Shown piece by piece: positions 1 through 11,810 of a DNA stretch of 45,384 bases. The stretch's first letter is position 1. Each line of letters opens with the position of its first letter. The stretch is from Condylostoma magnum. Taxonomy: Eukaryota > Ciliophora > Heterotrichea > Heterotrichida > Condylostomatidae. The translations under genes were made by a program, and so were the position numbers. The stretch spans positions 1 to 45,384 of the forward strand of contig CAKKTI010000147.1 in assembly GCA_920105805.1 (NCBI GenBank), in the 5' to 3' direction. The notes under the pieces were generated by a model. It ran no database searches, was not told the DNA's origin, and saw only the letters and a program-made list of their open reading frames with translations.

Positions 1-3000
1 GTGGATGGCGTCGCAGTTTCAACTTCCTTCTTATCCTCTTCCACCTTCGCTTCTTAATTCTACTGGTGTTTTTTCACCTTTATAGACACTCCTTGCTCCT
101 TAGGCCGTTCATACTTGAAAGTGATAGTCCTGCTGGGCCCTGAATACATCATCTGGCTCTACTTTTAGTACTTCTGCTTTTCCTCGTTACTCAACTCCTT
201 CAACTCCTCCGTTCTGTCTTTCACAAAGAAGAGACTTCCGTCCATGTTGATGAACCACGGAGCTTAGTTAAGCTCGTTGTTTGAGTTTTTCAGCTTATAA
301 AACTGCTCAGTGCGCAGTTGAAGCCGTGTGAAGTTATAAGCGTATCCAATTCTAGCAGCCTCTATATTATCCTCAGGTATGTCAAACTTCTAGGACAAAA
401 TTTCCCCCAGTTCGGTCAGCCTCATATTCTTCCTTATAATTACTTCCACTGGGTCTGATATATCCCAGGTAGACTGATGCCATCTTCTTACAATTGAAAT
501 CATTTCATTGGAGTCTAACTCCACCTCGTCTTCCTCTAGTAATTATATAGCTATGTTTTTCTTTTCGTACAATTAGTACTCTTTTAGTAACTTTGAGTTA
601 TTGAGGACTCTTTGAAGCCTGTCAGCTTGTCTTTCTCTCAGTCGCAATTTTGATTTTTCGATTTGCATGGTTGGGTACTCCTGCTGTATCTTTTCTATTA
701 GAACGTCCTTAAGTGACTCCACTTATAAGTTTTGGTTGACAGGCAAGTCGAACAACTCATAAAAGCCGTAGCATGTACCGTCATCTGAGTGCTATTTCAT
801 TATTTTTGCATAGTAGAAGGAGAGTCTGTGCTCATCTGGAAGTTAAGGCTTTCCCTTTTCTATATAGAACAATGATCCGTTCATTATAGAGGCCTGGGTT
901 AGTCTTAGGGAAAGATCTTTTACTTCCATTGAGTTCTTGCTGCCCCTTTTTATAATAAACTCGTCTTGGCTCAGGTTGAGCTTGCTTGATATCATGGCTT
1001 TTAGGTCTTATACTGTCTTTTATGAGTCGATTATGACAGAGTACTTGAATTCGACATGTCCCATGTAGTTGGGCTTGTCATCAGGGTTATTGAATTTGAT
1101 GTTGAGTCTGTTTAGCTCTCTGTCTAACTCAAATTGCCACTTGCTCTTGAGCATTACGTTTTCCATTTCTTCTACTAGAAGTATAGAACCTTCGTATACT
1201 CTGGCCTGGTTCATACTGTGCTCGTAGTAAGCACGGGAGGATATATTCTCGGCAAAGCTATTATTACCCATAAACGCCTTTTTGATAATTTTCAGCTTGT
1301 TAACTGGAATCTCAAACTCAGAGGAGATTTTATCCATCAGTTCTCTTATTTTAAACCTTTTGTCAATACTGATTTTCTTGACATCTGTGCATTTCTCGAC
1401 TATAGACTCATCAGACTTGCCGTATTCATCTTTCCATACAATTACTTTAACTAGCATTGAATTAGGGTCATAATCTATAAATTCCTCATCCTCCTGCTTA
1501 GTTTCAACAGCAAGTGACTTTAAGTTGAAGATTTGCTACTGTTCTAGTGTTTTATCATCTTCGTATACATCAAGCATTACGTCGTTGTAGTACTGGTAGG
1601 ACCTGATTCGCATGTTGTGATCCTCTATCTTTAAATCAAACTTTTCCTTTATTTTACTCCTGACTTCACTCAAAGGCTCGTCTTTCTTAGCCCATATACT
1701 CTGCTCTTTACCCTCATAAAACACCTTTAATTACACGTTTTTGCTCCTTTCATACCTTTCTTCCATTAACTTTCTTTCCTTTTCCTTTGAAACCTCGATA
1801 GCTTCTATTATGTAGTTAGGAATCTCTTCTTATGGGACAGTACTGAGATTGTCTACTTGCACTCTTCTGTACATTAGAAGGTAAGCATTGGCTGAGCTTG
1901 ACCACATTGAATTGAAACCAGCCCCACTTGACTTAGAGTTTCCTCCATACGCCTTTTTGATATCCTTTTCTTATATTCCTCTTACTTGCGTGTCATTGAA
2001 GCAGAACCAGCGATTTGTTGAGAAATCTTTTATATAAGCATAGTAATGTCCACCTAAAGCCCCTCCGGAATGTATCATTACTGAGTATAACTCGTATACA
2101 TTGTCTCCCTCTTGCTTGTATTACTAGATCAGCTCTTCCTACTTCCTCTACCTCTCCTCCGTCTCCTTTTCAATGTGCTTCAATTTTGCGATGTGGTCTA
2201 ACTTAGTATAGTGCTTGTCCTCATCCTCGATTATGTAGTCATTCACGTTCAAATACTTCTTTTATACAAATTTCCTCTAGTTGATATCAGGTGGGGTAAT
2301 ATCAAAATTAGAGTACTGTAGTTCTTCAGTTAAATCCTTCTTTTGTTTCTTACTTTTTTCCGCAAGAGTGCCTTGACGACTAAGCAGAGTAGCATTTTCC
2401 TCCATATAAGGATTCATGTTCAGGATATAAGGAAAAGTGACCTTGTCATTCAGCTTTATCCGTTAAAAGGTTTACAGGTCTAAATCAAACCGCTTTAGTT
2501 ACAATGCTAGTATCTACGGGAGCTTTTTGAACTTAAGCCCCTTTAGAGCATCAGTCTTTTTATTACACTGCGGGCAATTATACTGATTATCCCCCATAAG
2601 CTCATCAGGCTTTATATAGTTCTCCAACGCCTTTTCTACAGAGTCGTTATAAATCTTATCAAACTCATTTCTTACAGTTAAACTTAAGTCTAGGAAATTA
2701 TCCTATCTGGAAGACTCATAGTCACACTCCTGACACTTGACATAGTCGACCATACTTCCCTCATATAGATTATTAATCATCTTAGCCATTGGTGTTCCCT
2801 CAACACTCTCCTCGATAGCATCAAAAAGCACTCTGCAGAATTCCTGCACATCCTGTTGCTGAAATCCTTCCCTTATATCCCACCCGAAGCTCTTAGTAAG
2901 GTGGTTTGTATCTACGAAAAGGTCTTCTTTAAGTTAGAGTTGTGTAAAGAGGAATTAGAGCTAATAGGGAATCGAGTCCTTGGGATCTCCGTGCTTTTCT

Positions 3001-3179
3001 GAGTCGTAGTACCATCTATATATGCACTGACGGAACTCAGGAGTCATGAACAGTGTTTGGAGGAGGGAGTTCATATAGCATGTAGCACCCTAATTGCTTA
3101 GACCCACAAATTTAGAATCATCATCCTGGTCGTCGTATCGATTTGAATCTCCTTTCCACAGAACCAGCTAGTATGCCAT
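1..3179 (-). CDS. USP47/USP7-like ubiquitin-specific protease, C-terminus beyond window
   Basis: Cysteine protease expected to remove ubiquitin from proteins (peptidase family C19). With TAA/TAG = Q the frame is open from ATG 3179 to the window edge (about 1059 codons). The Cys box [15 protein letters not shown] is at residues 26-40 (catalytic Cys34; the Q is a TAA), followed by TPEFRQ, which resembles USP47. The finger region has CxxC pairs (QCNKK, CQECDY). The His box ([10 protein letters not shown]) is near residue 375. From about residue 470 on, several ubiquitin-like modules follow, as in USP7/USP47. It starts 151 bp from the divergent kinase at 3331. Family is clear; exact orthology to USP47 is inference. 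Confidence 0.93.
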
Positions 3180-3330
3180 TTAATTATTGGTTCACTTTTA
3201 GTATTTGAAATGCAGAATTAGAAGTTATTTATGTAAAAAGAGGATAGTTTTAGAGGTTTTTTATTCTGGTACTTTTTATGTACTTTTTCTGTATAATTTT
3301 TGGTAATAAGTATAGATTCTATAAAATAAA

Positions 3331-4416
3331 ATGACTTTCGAATAAAGAAGTAATACTGCCTTATATCAGGGTAGATAAGTTTTTGTTAAAAGAGTACAAA
3401 ACCCCTAAGGGTAATTAGAGCTATCAATTCATAGAGCTATTTCTTAGTTATCCTAATAGCACTTTGCTCAGCTGTATGAGTCCTTTGTTTTCGATGGAGG
3501 AGCTAATTTAATAATAGAAATAGGATAACCATTACCTAGGTTTATTTGACAGAGCGATTAGAAGTATGATATAGAATTTTTAAAAAATCAATTCTATCAT
3601 TTAATTGAAGGATTGAATATATTACATACCTAAATGATAGCACATAGAGATATAAAGCCAGATAATATCATAATAGTAGATAATCAGTTTAAATACTGTG
3701 ATTTCGGCGACTCAATTCGGCTGAATAAGCTTAAAGATAGAAGTGTGTAAGTAGGAACTTATAAGTATTTAACAAATTAAGGAAAAAGGAATTTGGCTAA
3801 CCCGAGAATAGAAACATAACCTCAGAAATAAGATGTATTTGCACTAGGGAAAACGTTTTTAGATATTCTCACGGGAGATATGTATTTAGACTTTAATTAA
3901 GAAAGTGATATTTAGATTGAACAAAGCTTATAGTATGTTAATCGTAAGTATAACTTATCTTAATATTCAATCTTTATGCCGATAATTAAACTTATGATTA
4001 AAGATCATGAAGATGACATAATTTCCTCTTAAAATTTGTTAATTGAATATAGAAATCGCATATTTAATATAAGTATTCCTTAAATGATTAGTACATAAGA
4101 GTCATTTTCATAGCTGACTACCCGGAATTGAAGTTAATTTACCAACAATACTGATAACTACTTGACTTAAACTCCAAAGGATACTTATAGTTCAATTTAT
4201 TGAAACTCAACAAGTTATAATGATGTACCTTAGATAAAACCACCTGCGCCTAAATAACCCTAAATTAGAGGAGATCGAAGCAAAATCGAGTACAAATGCG
4301 GGAGATTAGTGTACTAGGTAAGGTAAAGAAATAAGGAATGCTTCACGCAAATAAACGAATTAATACAAGCAAAAAGAGAAAATCAAGGCTTCAAAATAAA
4401 CTTTTTTTGTATATGA
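3331..4416 (+). CDS. Protein kinase, divergent, short N-lobe
   Basis: 361 aa read with TAA/TAG = Q and TGA = W. It shows the ATP-site lysine (VFVKRV), a possible alpha-C glutamate (LELSIH), the catalytic loop HRDIKPDN and the metal-binding DFG (YCDFGDS), then GTYKYL in the activation segment. There is no glycine-rich loop, the N-lobe begins abruptly, and no APE is evident, so it is atypical although the catalytic residues are present. The C-terminal 120 residues are Q/N-rich and unassigned. The end is uncertain: TGA 4414-4416 is taken as stop because the composition changes there, but the frame stays open to a TGA next to the start of the following gene. Substrate unknown. Confidence 0.82.
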
Positions 4417-4663
4417 AGAATGATTTATTAGATTTGTTTAACTTTTCTGTTTGAAAGGCAAATTGCTTTATAAGATATGTTTAATATTACAGAGATTTTT
4501 ATATGTAATGAACTCATTATCTTTGCTATAATTAGTTTTGGTAAGATTCATAGGAACAGTAAAGATTTGTACATATTTTAGTATTAAATTCTGGCTAAAA
4601 AATACAAAATATACGGTAAATTAAGCTTTTACTTCCTTTAAAGTGCCTCATTAGTATATTTAA

Positions 4664-6867
4664 ATGGAAGAATCAACTGAGGTAATCTAAGCTAAAGAAG
4701 TTCTATTAACAAGACGAAATTCGTAACTCCCTAACGCTGATGAGCCTACAAAGTTTGATATTTTAGGTACTGAAAACAACTTTGATAATAACATAAAAGA
4801 ATCTGGTATAAATCCTAACATTTCTGATGATTTTAATGAAGAAGCCTAATCTAATACATTAGAAGACAAATGAGAAAAATCTAAGTATTTTCAAAGTCCT
4901 ACTATTAAAGAAGAAAGCGATGATGATAGTTAACTAATATAATTAAAACACGATGAGTTCATAAATGTTTTGATGAACGGTGTTGAAATACCTTAGAAAT
5001 AATAACAAAACTCATACTATTCTGAAACTATTCCAGAGGTAGAAGAAGGACAGTAAGTGTAATTAATGCATGATAAATATATGGAAAATATACTAAAGTA
5101 AGATCAATTATACTAAAACCAGCATACATGCGTGCCTGATACTATTGAAGAAGAAAATTAGTTAATATATTAATAAAAATGAGATAAAATACCATTCATA
5201 GAAGACGTTATATTTAAAACAGAGTGTTAGAAAGTTAAAAAAGAATGGTAAGGTTTAGAAGCTTACCATCTTTAGAAGAGTAGAAAACCAAGATTGATAG
5301 AATAGCTGAGAAAAGTGGAAAGGTTTTGCTGCATAAGTAATATAATTTTAACATTCAGAATATTGGAAAGTTATCTTAACCCAGAATCCCTAGATGAAAA
5401 TAAGAGTAGATTGAAGTGAGGAAGAAGCAAAAGAAGTTACTGGACAAGAAAAGGGAGAGCTTAGAAATGATTCCCAAGTATCAAAGCTGTAATAGTAGTC
5501 CAAGATAGTGGTATAATCTCCCAGGGGCGTTTGATTTTTAATACCCTAAACACTCTATTATGCATAGCAGAGATGAAAATATGACTCCAATTTCCTCGAA
5601 TACTTAATCTGTTGTGCAAGCTTCAAAAGTTATAACTAGTGAATGGCCGATTATAAAGCCTATTGATTAAAGTGAGGAGGAGTTTTATATAAGCATACTG
5701 ACTAAAAATATTGCTGCTTCTTCTATACAAATCTCTAGTCCACCCCTAAAGCTAGGAAATGTTTATTATAAATGAAAATCAATAAAAACATTCGGACACT
5801 GTCCCTAATCAAGAGAATATGGTTAAATTATAAGTAATAAAGGTAAAATATATTTAATAGGAGGAGCATCCAGCCATGGGGGTGCAGATTTACACGTTTA
5901 TACAATTCCAACATAGCAATGGTAGGTAATCAGCCTCAGTACTAAATTTAATCCGCCCATTGGCCACTTTATATTTCTACACAAGGGTATTTTTCATATA
6001 TTTGGAGGATGGAAATATCATAGCACATATGGAAGAAGATTTTCCCGTAAATTGATATCAATTGATATACAAGATAGAACAAGTAAAAAGGAATAAATAG
6101 TAGGATATTTCTAAATTCCAAGAAGAAATTTCGGAGCTTGCAGTTTAAATGGAAGTGCTTTGATATATGGAGGAATTAACCCTAAATCAGTGAAATATGC
6201 TGATACTTCTACCTTTGATATAGATAGTGCTAAATGACATGTAATAACTGCAAAGTCCTATCCAGGATTACTATCACACTGTACTCTTACTAAAGTTTTT
6301 AACAATAAATTAAGCTCAAATATAACAATTTAGTAATTAAGTTCCAAACAATTAACAGAAATGCAAGGATTTTACTTATTTGGAGGATTAAACGAGTATG
6401 AAGAAGCATCAAATAAACTTTTCAGATTCTACCGTGATTAAATAGGCTGAAAATGATAGAAAATATAAGCTAAATAAAACCAACCAACCAAACGATTTGG
6501 ACATGTAGCATTATACCTAAACTACCACATTTTTATCCATGGAGGAAGAAACGACTAAATACAAAATGAGGAAAGTTTTTTCTGTTTTAGCGACATGTTT
6601 GCTTTTAATATTATAAGTTAAAAGTGATAACAAATTCAATTTTCCACATAAATTCCTGAAGGCAGATGAAGTCACTGTGGATTGAGCTATGGGACTAAAA
6701 TTTATATTTACGGAGGATTAGGATAATAGGGATTTTGCAACAATTAACTATTTAAAATTGAAACACAGAAAAAGGATAAACAGCAAGACTTGATTCTTAG
6801 TTCAAAAGATAGAGCTTTAAAATGGACTGAGAGAATTCTAAGAAAAGCTAACATACTAGTAAATTAA
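4664..6867 (+). CDS. Kelch-repeat beta-propeller protein
   Basis: About 730 aa. The N-terminal third is acidic and Q-rich with no recognised domain. From about residue 390 on there are repeated Kelch blades with GG doublets (IYLIGGA, FHIFGGW, LIYGG, YLFGG, FIHGG, IYIYGG) and downstream W/Y residues. Such propellers usually bind protein partners. The frame moves from codon phase 2 to phase 1 between about 5224 and 5258, which needs a tiny intron or reflects a sequencing error (see separate entry). It ends at TAA 6865-6867, 20 bp from the stop of the convergent channel gene. No partner or pathway can be named from sequence. Confidence 0.85.
5224..5258 (+). other. Frame change inside the Kelch gene (candidate mini-intron)
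   Basis: Upstream the phase beginning at 4664 gives good protein (IPFIEDVIFKTE); downstream a different phase does (SLPSLEEQKTKIDRIAEK). Two GT-AG intervals restore the frame: 5224-5243 (20 nt) and 5248-5258 (11 nt). The sequence alone does not choose between them or exclude a 1-2 bp assembly error. Confidence 0.5.
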
Positions 6868-6887
6868 AACTTATTACATGATTAATT

Positions 6888-8951
6888 TTATAATAACTCA
6901 TCTAAATATGACTCTTCAATAAGCTCTCCTCCAGCTAATTGATGATCTTTTTCTAAGTCACTGAGTAGTAAATTCAGCACAGATTCTAATTTCTCAATCT
7001 CAGTATCAACCTTAGCTAAATTAACATACTAAGCGTCACAACAGCAATGGGTTTCATCCATCAAAAATTGCATTTTATCCATTATTTCCTCACATCTTTA
7101 ATTAACATCATCTTTGATTTTCTAAATAGAAACAGTTCCTAATTAACCTGTTTCTCTTAGCTTATACAGCAATTTCATCTCAGTTTTAAGCTTAATCATA
7201 TTTTTATGCTTTGTAATTGCCTGTTATTTCATGTCCTTATATGCATTAGGAAAGTCAACCTTTATGATTTCAACTAACTTTCTACTCATGACTAACAATT
7301 AAGTAATTTCAGCAGCAATTGCAGTGGATTGCCTGCTTTCCTTTATTAATATTCCCGTATCTCCAAACATTGACCCTGGGGATAAAGTTTAGAATATAAT
7401 AGAGTTATTCTTACAAGTTTAATGCACTCTTCCTGATTTTATAAAGAAAATCTCATTTGAGTAGTCTCCTTTTGTGTATATAGCTTGCCCAGTTATATAA
7501 TCTGATTGTTACAGGTAAGGAGCAATGCTTGCAACAAACACCTTGTCTTAATCATTGAAAAACCTAATCTAGTATATACATTTCTCGTACATATGCTAAG
7601 AAATCTACCATCTTAGCTGATTAGGCAGCTCATTCAGCACTTCTTCCTTTTCATGCCAATAAAACTTAGAAGTCTATGCATTCTCCCTTAAAATCCTCTA
7701 TATTTAGCTGATTAGTTTTCTACTGAGCCTCGAATCCTTTCCAAACTCTTCAATTATAGCAATTTTCCTGCATATAGTGTTCTCAGTATCATCAAGTTAG
7801 GTTAGAGTGCTGGATAAGCTACTAATAGTGAAAGAAAGGAAGTAAAGTCCAGCAAACATTCAAAAAATTGCTAAAAGCCTTTCTACGGTGGTTAGAGGGG
7901 TAATATCCCCGTATCCTACAGCAGTAACTGTCATAATAGACCAATACACAGATACTAGATAAAGGGTTTCTATCTCAGCATCCATGTAATCACTTCTGAA
8001 AACCCATGTATCGGGGTCAAAATCATACAGCCTAGCTGATAGGTATCAAAAGCAGGATATTATGTGAATACAAACTATAATTCCTATAATTGTAGTTATC
8101 AATCGAACTACACTGTGCTTTATACGCATAAGTTGCTGTATTTTGTAATAAAAGGACATCACATTGCAATGCTTTATTATCTTCACTATTCGAGCTATTC
8201 TGAATATTTTAGCTATACGAGGAAGTCTTAAAATCCTAATAAGTCCTCCGTATGAATCCCCATTATCATCTAGCTATAAGAAAGATATAGGAAAACACGC
8301 CACAAAGTCTAAAATCAGCCATGATTTTGCATATTTTTTAAATATTTACCAACGACTTGTGATTAGAACATTGTCATCGTAATAGGCTGTAGACATTATT
8401 ATAAAAATATCTATTAAAAATAATATATCTACTATCATATCCCAAATGGCCCAATCTGGATCATTTTCCACCTCTAAAAAGGCAATAGCAAATGGAAGAA
8501 TTGTAGCACAATATATCAGTAAAATTCCTATTATAGTATTTCAAACATTGAGATAGTTAGAATGAGGGTGAATTATAGTAGTGCATCCGGAATTTTTAGG
8601 TTTATCTGATGACAACTTCTCTTTTAAGCCTTATTCTTTATTATTAAATGCTTCGTTTACATGTGATGAGTCTGTGTTTAAATAAAGCACATTTGCATTA
8701 GAAGTACCATACGTGTTTATGTATTTTCTAATTAACCCCATTCTAATTCTAAACATTAGTTGAATTTTTGCACGTTTCCATATATGCAAATACTTACTAT
8801 CTTTAACCGGTATATATCTCACATTAGGAATTGCAGGCCTTCTATCAAAATAATCCTCTGTCTAAATATTTGTAACACTCTCATCAGTTATGAGATTCAC
8901 ATTGGCATCCTAAGATATATCAATAGGACGAATTTTATTTTATCCAAACAT
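6888..8951 (-). CDS. Cyclic-nucleotide-gated-type (CNG/EAG/HCN superfamily) K+ channel
   Basis: 687 aa membrane channel. Order: cytosolic N-terminus to about 125; S1 (TIIGILLIYCATILPFAIAF); S2-S3; an arginine-rich S4 (RILRLPRIAKIFRIARI); S5; the potassium filter TAVGYGD near residue 345; S6; a C-linker; and a cyclic-nucleotide-binding fold (FGDTGIL, then SRQSTAIAA) at about residues 480-590, followed by a helical tail. The filter argues for K+ selectivity and the S4 for voltage sensing. In the CNBD cassette SRQSTA occupies the usual RSA phosphate-contact position, so binding of cAMP/cGMP is plausible, not proven. The stop TAA lies 20 bp from the convergent Kelch stop. Two membrane tryptophans are TGA codons. 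Confidence 0.95.
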
Positions 8952-8958
8952 TTTATTA

Positions 8959-9952
8959 TTATGTTATGTAATCTAATGCAATATTTTTAATGAGAAATTT
9001 CGGAAGAGTTGAAATTGGAGATTCTTTTTATATACTTGCGTAAATTATCCCAATTCTCCTTTTTCATAGTTGCTCGTCTCTTATTTGTCACTTTTTTTCT
9101 ATTAAATTGTACATGAAAACCCGATTTATATGGTCAATCGAAATAATTTAACCATTTAACTTTATAATTCCTTATCCAGAAAACGAGGCTGCTCTTGGTA
9201 GATTAGATTTTTATTTAACTGTATTTTAGTGTATATTGATTTAAAATACTGTTGACGAAAATTCGCCTCCACATAGAAGCAAGGTTTTATCACTATTAGC
9301 GAATAAAAGAGGATTTTAAACTAATCTTTCAAGAAAAATCGGTAAAATTTTAAATTTTTGGTTTTTAAGATTAAAACTTCTCACAGCTTCATGATATATT
9401 GATGGTGCTCCTATAATATATATATGATGGCCTATATTAGTAGCTGTGAGGTCAAAATTTAAAATACCAATTTAGGCTAATTTACATCAATTGCCCCTTT
9501 ATGAGAGTCGATAGCTGTTAAAGCCTATCAAAAACAGTTCATTATTAAATGATCAAAGTTGTTTTATGCCTTTGAATTTCTAATTTACAATAAGTTATTT
9601 GCTTAGCTTATTATTATACCTATCATAATTAAATTTATAAACATATCCATTGATTATCCCAATAAATCATTCTGAATCAAATTAACATATTAATGATTTT
9701 TACTTACTTTAAATTTTATATATTTCCTTGTAATCTTATTTTACTGTTTTTATATTATATGCGATAATCTACCCTAGTAGTACCTTCCAAATAGTAGGAT
9801 AAAGAGTGTATATTTATTACATTTTTCGTAATTATATAAATGGGCTATTCAGTATGTTATCCTCAGTATTTATAAGCCCAAAGCATAAAACCTTCCTAAA
9901 ATAATTAACACACTCAAATACATGATCTTTCTAACACACAAGCAACTACCAT
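8959..9952 (-). CDS. Kelch-like propeller protein (divergent)
   Basis: About 324 aa if the start is ATG 9952 followed by a 19-nt intron (9931-9949). Without the intron the first in-frame ATG is about 29 codons further in. The body looks like weak Kelch/galactose-oxidase blades: ELFLIGF, HIYIIGA followed by VRSFNL, TLLLCGGE, and IISIDHINRVFMYNLIEKKW. It ends with three consecutive TAA codons (8961-8953) just before the ATG of the channel gene on the same strand. The plus strand of this interval is also open for long stretches, but the minus frame has far better protein character. Function unknown. Confidence 0.68.
9931..9949 (-). other. Candidate 19-nt intron directly after the start codon
   Basis: On the minus strand ATG (9952-9950) is followed by GTAGTTGCTTGTGTGTTAG and then AAA GAT CAT in the propeller frame. 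Removing these 19 nt links a start codon to a frame that otherwise lacks a nearby ATG. It has GT and AG ends; there is no transcript evidence. Confidence 0.45.
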
Positions 9953-9971
9953 ACTAATAAAAATATTTAAA

Positions 9972-10217
9972 ATGTAAACTTTTGCGGCAGGAAAATCAAA
10001 TAAAGAAGTTCTATAAGCCTATCATTAAGAACAATAAAGAATCAACCCAGTTTTAACACAAGATGAACTATTGGCCGAAGGGCTAGCTGGAACTATGCAT
10101 AGAATAGTAACTTAATTAGATACTATCACAAAGGCGATAATAACCCTGGACAACAGAATAAACTAATTTGACGACAGACTGAACTCCCTACGCGTATTAT
10201 TACCCCAAGATCAGTAG
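9972..10217 (+). CDS. Small coiled-coil protein, unknown
   Basis: 81 aa, MQTFAAGKSN start, mostly helical with heptad-like hydrophobics (GTMHRIVTQLDTITKAIITL). It is reminiscent in size and shape of small vesicle-tether or BLOC/BORC-type subunits, but I cannot assign it. It ends at TAG 10215; the frame stays open seven more codons to a TAA inside the start of the next gene. Its ATG is only 19 bp from the divergent ATG at 9952. Confidence 0.6.
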
Positions 10218-10230
10218 ATTAGTAGAATAA

Positions 10231-10680
10231 ATGGATAATTCTTTAAGAGTAATTGTAGTTGGTAGCTCCGGAGTAGGCAAAACTAGCTTTTTAGACTACT
10301 TTAAATCGTTGTAAGTGGATTCAAATATTGCGTTTTAAGAATCCCTGCCTTTACTACCGTTTGATATTAACCAAAGAGACGCGGCTATTATAATGTTTGG
10401 ACTTAATTCGAAGGACTCGCTAATAGAAGCTATAGAAATATCCAAGGAGATAATGATTCCTAAGATTATGGTAGGGCATAAAAGTGATTTATATAACTTC
10501 AGGGTTTACAGTAAATAGTAGATAAAGTAGAAGTTGAAATAGTTGAATATAAAATATATTGAAACCTCGTCGAATAATGGCCAGAATATTAGTAGAGCTA
10601 TGAACTATTTAAAAATGATCATTGATTTACAAAATAATCATATTCCCGAAGTGCTGTTCATGTCTAATAAGAAGTTTTAA
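10231..10680 (+). CDS. Degenerate Ras-superfamily GTPase-like protein
   Basis: 149 aa. It has a clear P-loop (GSSGVGKTS, near residue 10), a base-recognition motif altered from NKxD to HKSD (VGHKSDL) and an ETSSNNG motif in place of ETSAK. The switch II DxxG is not visible, so GTP hydrolysis is doubtful. There is no C-terminal prenylation cysteine. The TAA at 10678 is three bases from the ATG of the next gene, which lies in the same frame, so a read-through fusion with that membrane protein is formally possible under this code. Confidence 0.75.
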
Positions 10681-10683
10681 TAT

Positions 10684-11133
10684 ATGAAAATAGCCTCGTA
10701 TGTTATTTCTGTTATTACAGGAATTCAGGGCCTAATTGTATTAATATATGGATCAGTAGCTTAAATAAGGTACAATACCTCATATGATAGATGAGTAAGT
10801 GATATATTAGTAAATTCCGGGCTTTTAACCTTCATGATGTCTTTTCTAGGATTTTATGGTGCTAGACATGCAGGAATAAAAGAATACTTAAAGGTATATG
10901 CTGTAATTATGCTTATTAATGGAGTATTAAAGCTAATAGTGCTTATTGTACTTGAACTACTCTTCATAGGCTAAGAAATCCCCGTAAAACAATGAGAATC
11001 TTTCGTATTTCCTCTCCTAATCATCTTATCATTTTCAGAATTTATAAGTTTTGCAATAGCCATATATGAGAGAAAACTTATAACACAATACAACAATATG
11101 GCTAGTTTACGCTATGCAAGAGGCTATATTTAA
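10684..11133 (+). CDS. Four-transmembrane protein, unknown
   Basis: 149 aa with four hydrophobic segments: VISVITGIQGLIVLIYG, LTFMMSFLGFYGA, VIMLINGVLKLIVLIVLELL and FPLLIILSFSEFISFAIA. The topology recalls tetraspanin-like or claudin-like four-helix proteins, but the CCG and other signature residues are missing, so no family is assigned. It lies in frame with the GTPase-like gene immediately upstream (separated by TAA TAT). It ends at TAA 11131, 13 bp before the Nudix start. Confidence 0.7.
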
Positions 11134-11146
11134 TTAGTAATATAAA

Positions 11147-11758
11147 ATGTCAATTACATTCTAAGAGGACGAAACTGTATACACTGGTAAATGAATTGAA
11201 ATGAAGTTAAGGCATTTCACACTACCCGATGGGACTCCTAAGACATGAGAGTTTTGTTCAAGGCGAAATGTCTCTGAATCCCAATCAATTGGCGTAATTC
11301 CAATTATATAAAGAGAAGATAAGCAATTCGTTATTTTAGTAGCTGTTTTAAGACATCCTGCAGAGAAAAGAGTAATTGAGTATCCAGGAGGGCTTATAGA
11401 GAATAATGAGGATATAAGAACTGCTGGACTGAGGGAATTAAGAGAAGAGACTGGATATGTAGCGGAAGAATCTGATGTTGTACATGCTAGTCCTCTTTTA
11501 TACAATGATCCTTGGAAAAGTGATGAAACATCTCATTTTATTATAGTAAAAGTCGATGGAAATAGACAGGAAAACATTAGGCCTTAGTAGAATTTGCAGG
11601 GAGAGGAAGATATTTTAGTATTCGAAGTAGAAAAGGATAATATGCTAGAAGAAATAGTTAGGATTTCTTAAGAGAACAATTGGGGACTTATAGCAGGAGT
11701 TTACAATTTTGCCCTTGGAATGCAAGTAGCCTCCCAACATAATAATTTATTAAATTGA
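11147..11758 (+). CDS. Nudix hydrolase (ADP-sugar diphosphatase-like)
   Basis: 203 aa. A perfect Nudix box (G-x5-E-x7-REU-x-EE-x-GU) begins at GGLIENNED and ends at RELREETGY, about residues 83-106; its glutamates bind the catalytic Mg2+. Surrounding sequence (EKRVIEYPGG before it) resembles the NUDT5/ADP-ribose pyrophosphatase branch, which cleaves nucleoside diphosphates linked to another moiety; exact substrate is inference. Two internal TGA codons (GKWIE, KTWEF) read as W in the body, whereas the TGA at 11756-11758 ends the protein, so this gene alone shows both meanings of TGA. Confidence 0.93.
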
Positions 11759-11810
11759 TTTATTAGTATAGAAAATCTTAATGGTTGACATGTTTATGAC
11801 GTAATAAAAA

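Noticed and set aside
9380-9450. Inverted repeat CTCACAGCT ... AGCTGTGAG with flanking A/T similarity, first read as a small MITE.
   Set aside because: It lies inside the minus-strand propeller-like coding frame, the arms match for only 9 bp cleanly, and there is no target-site duplication.
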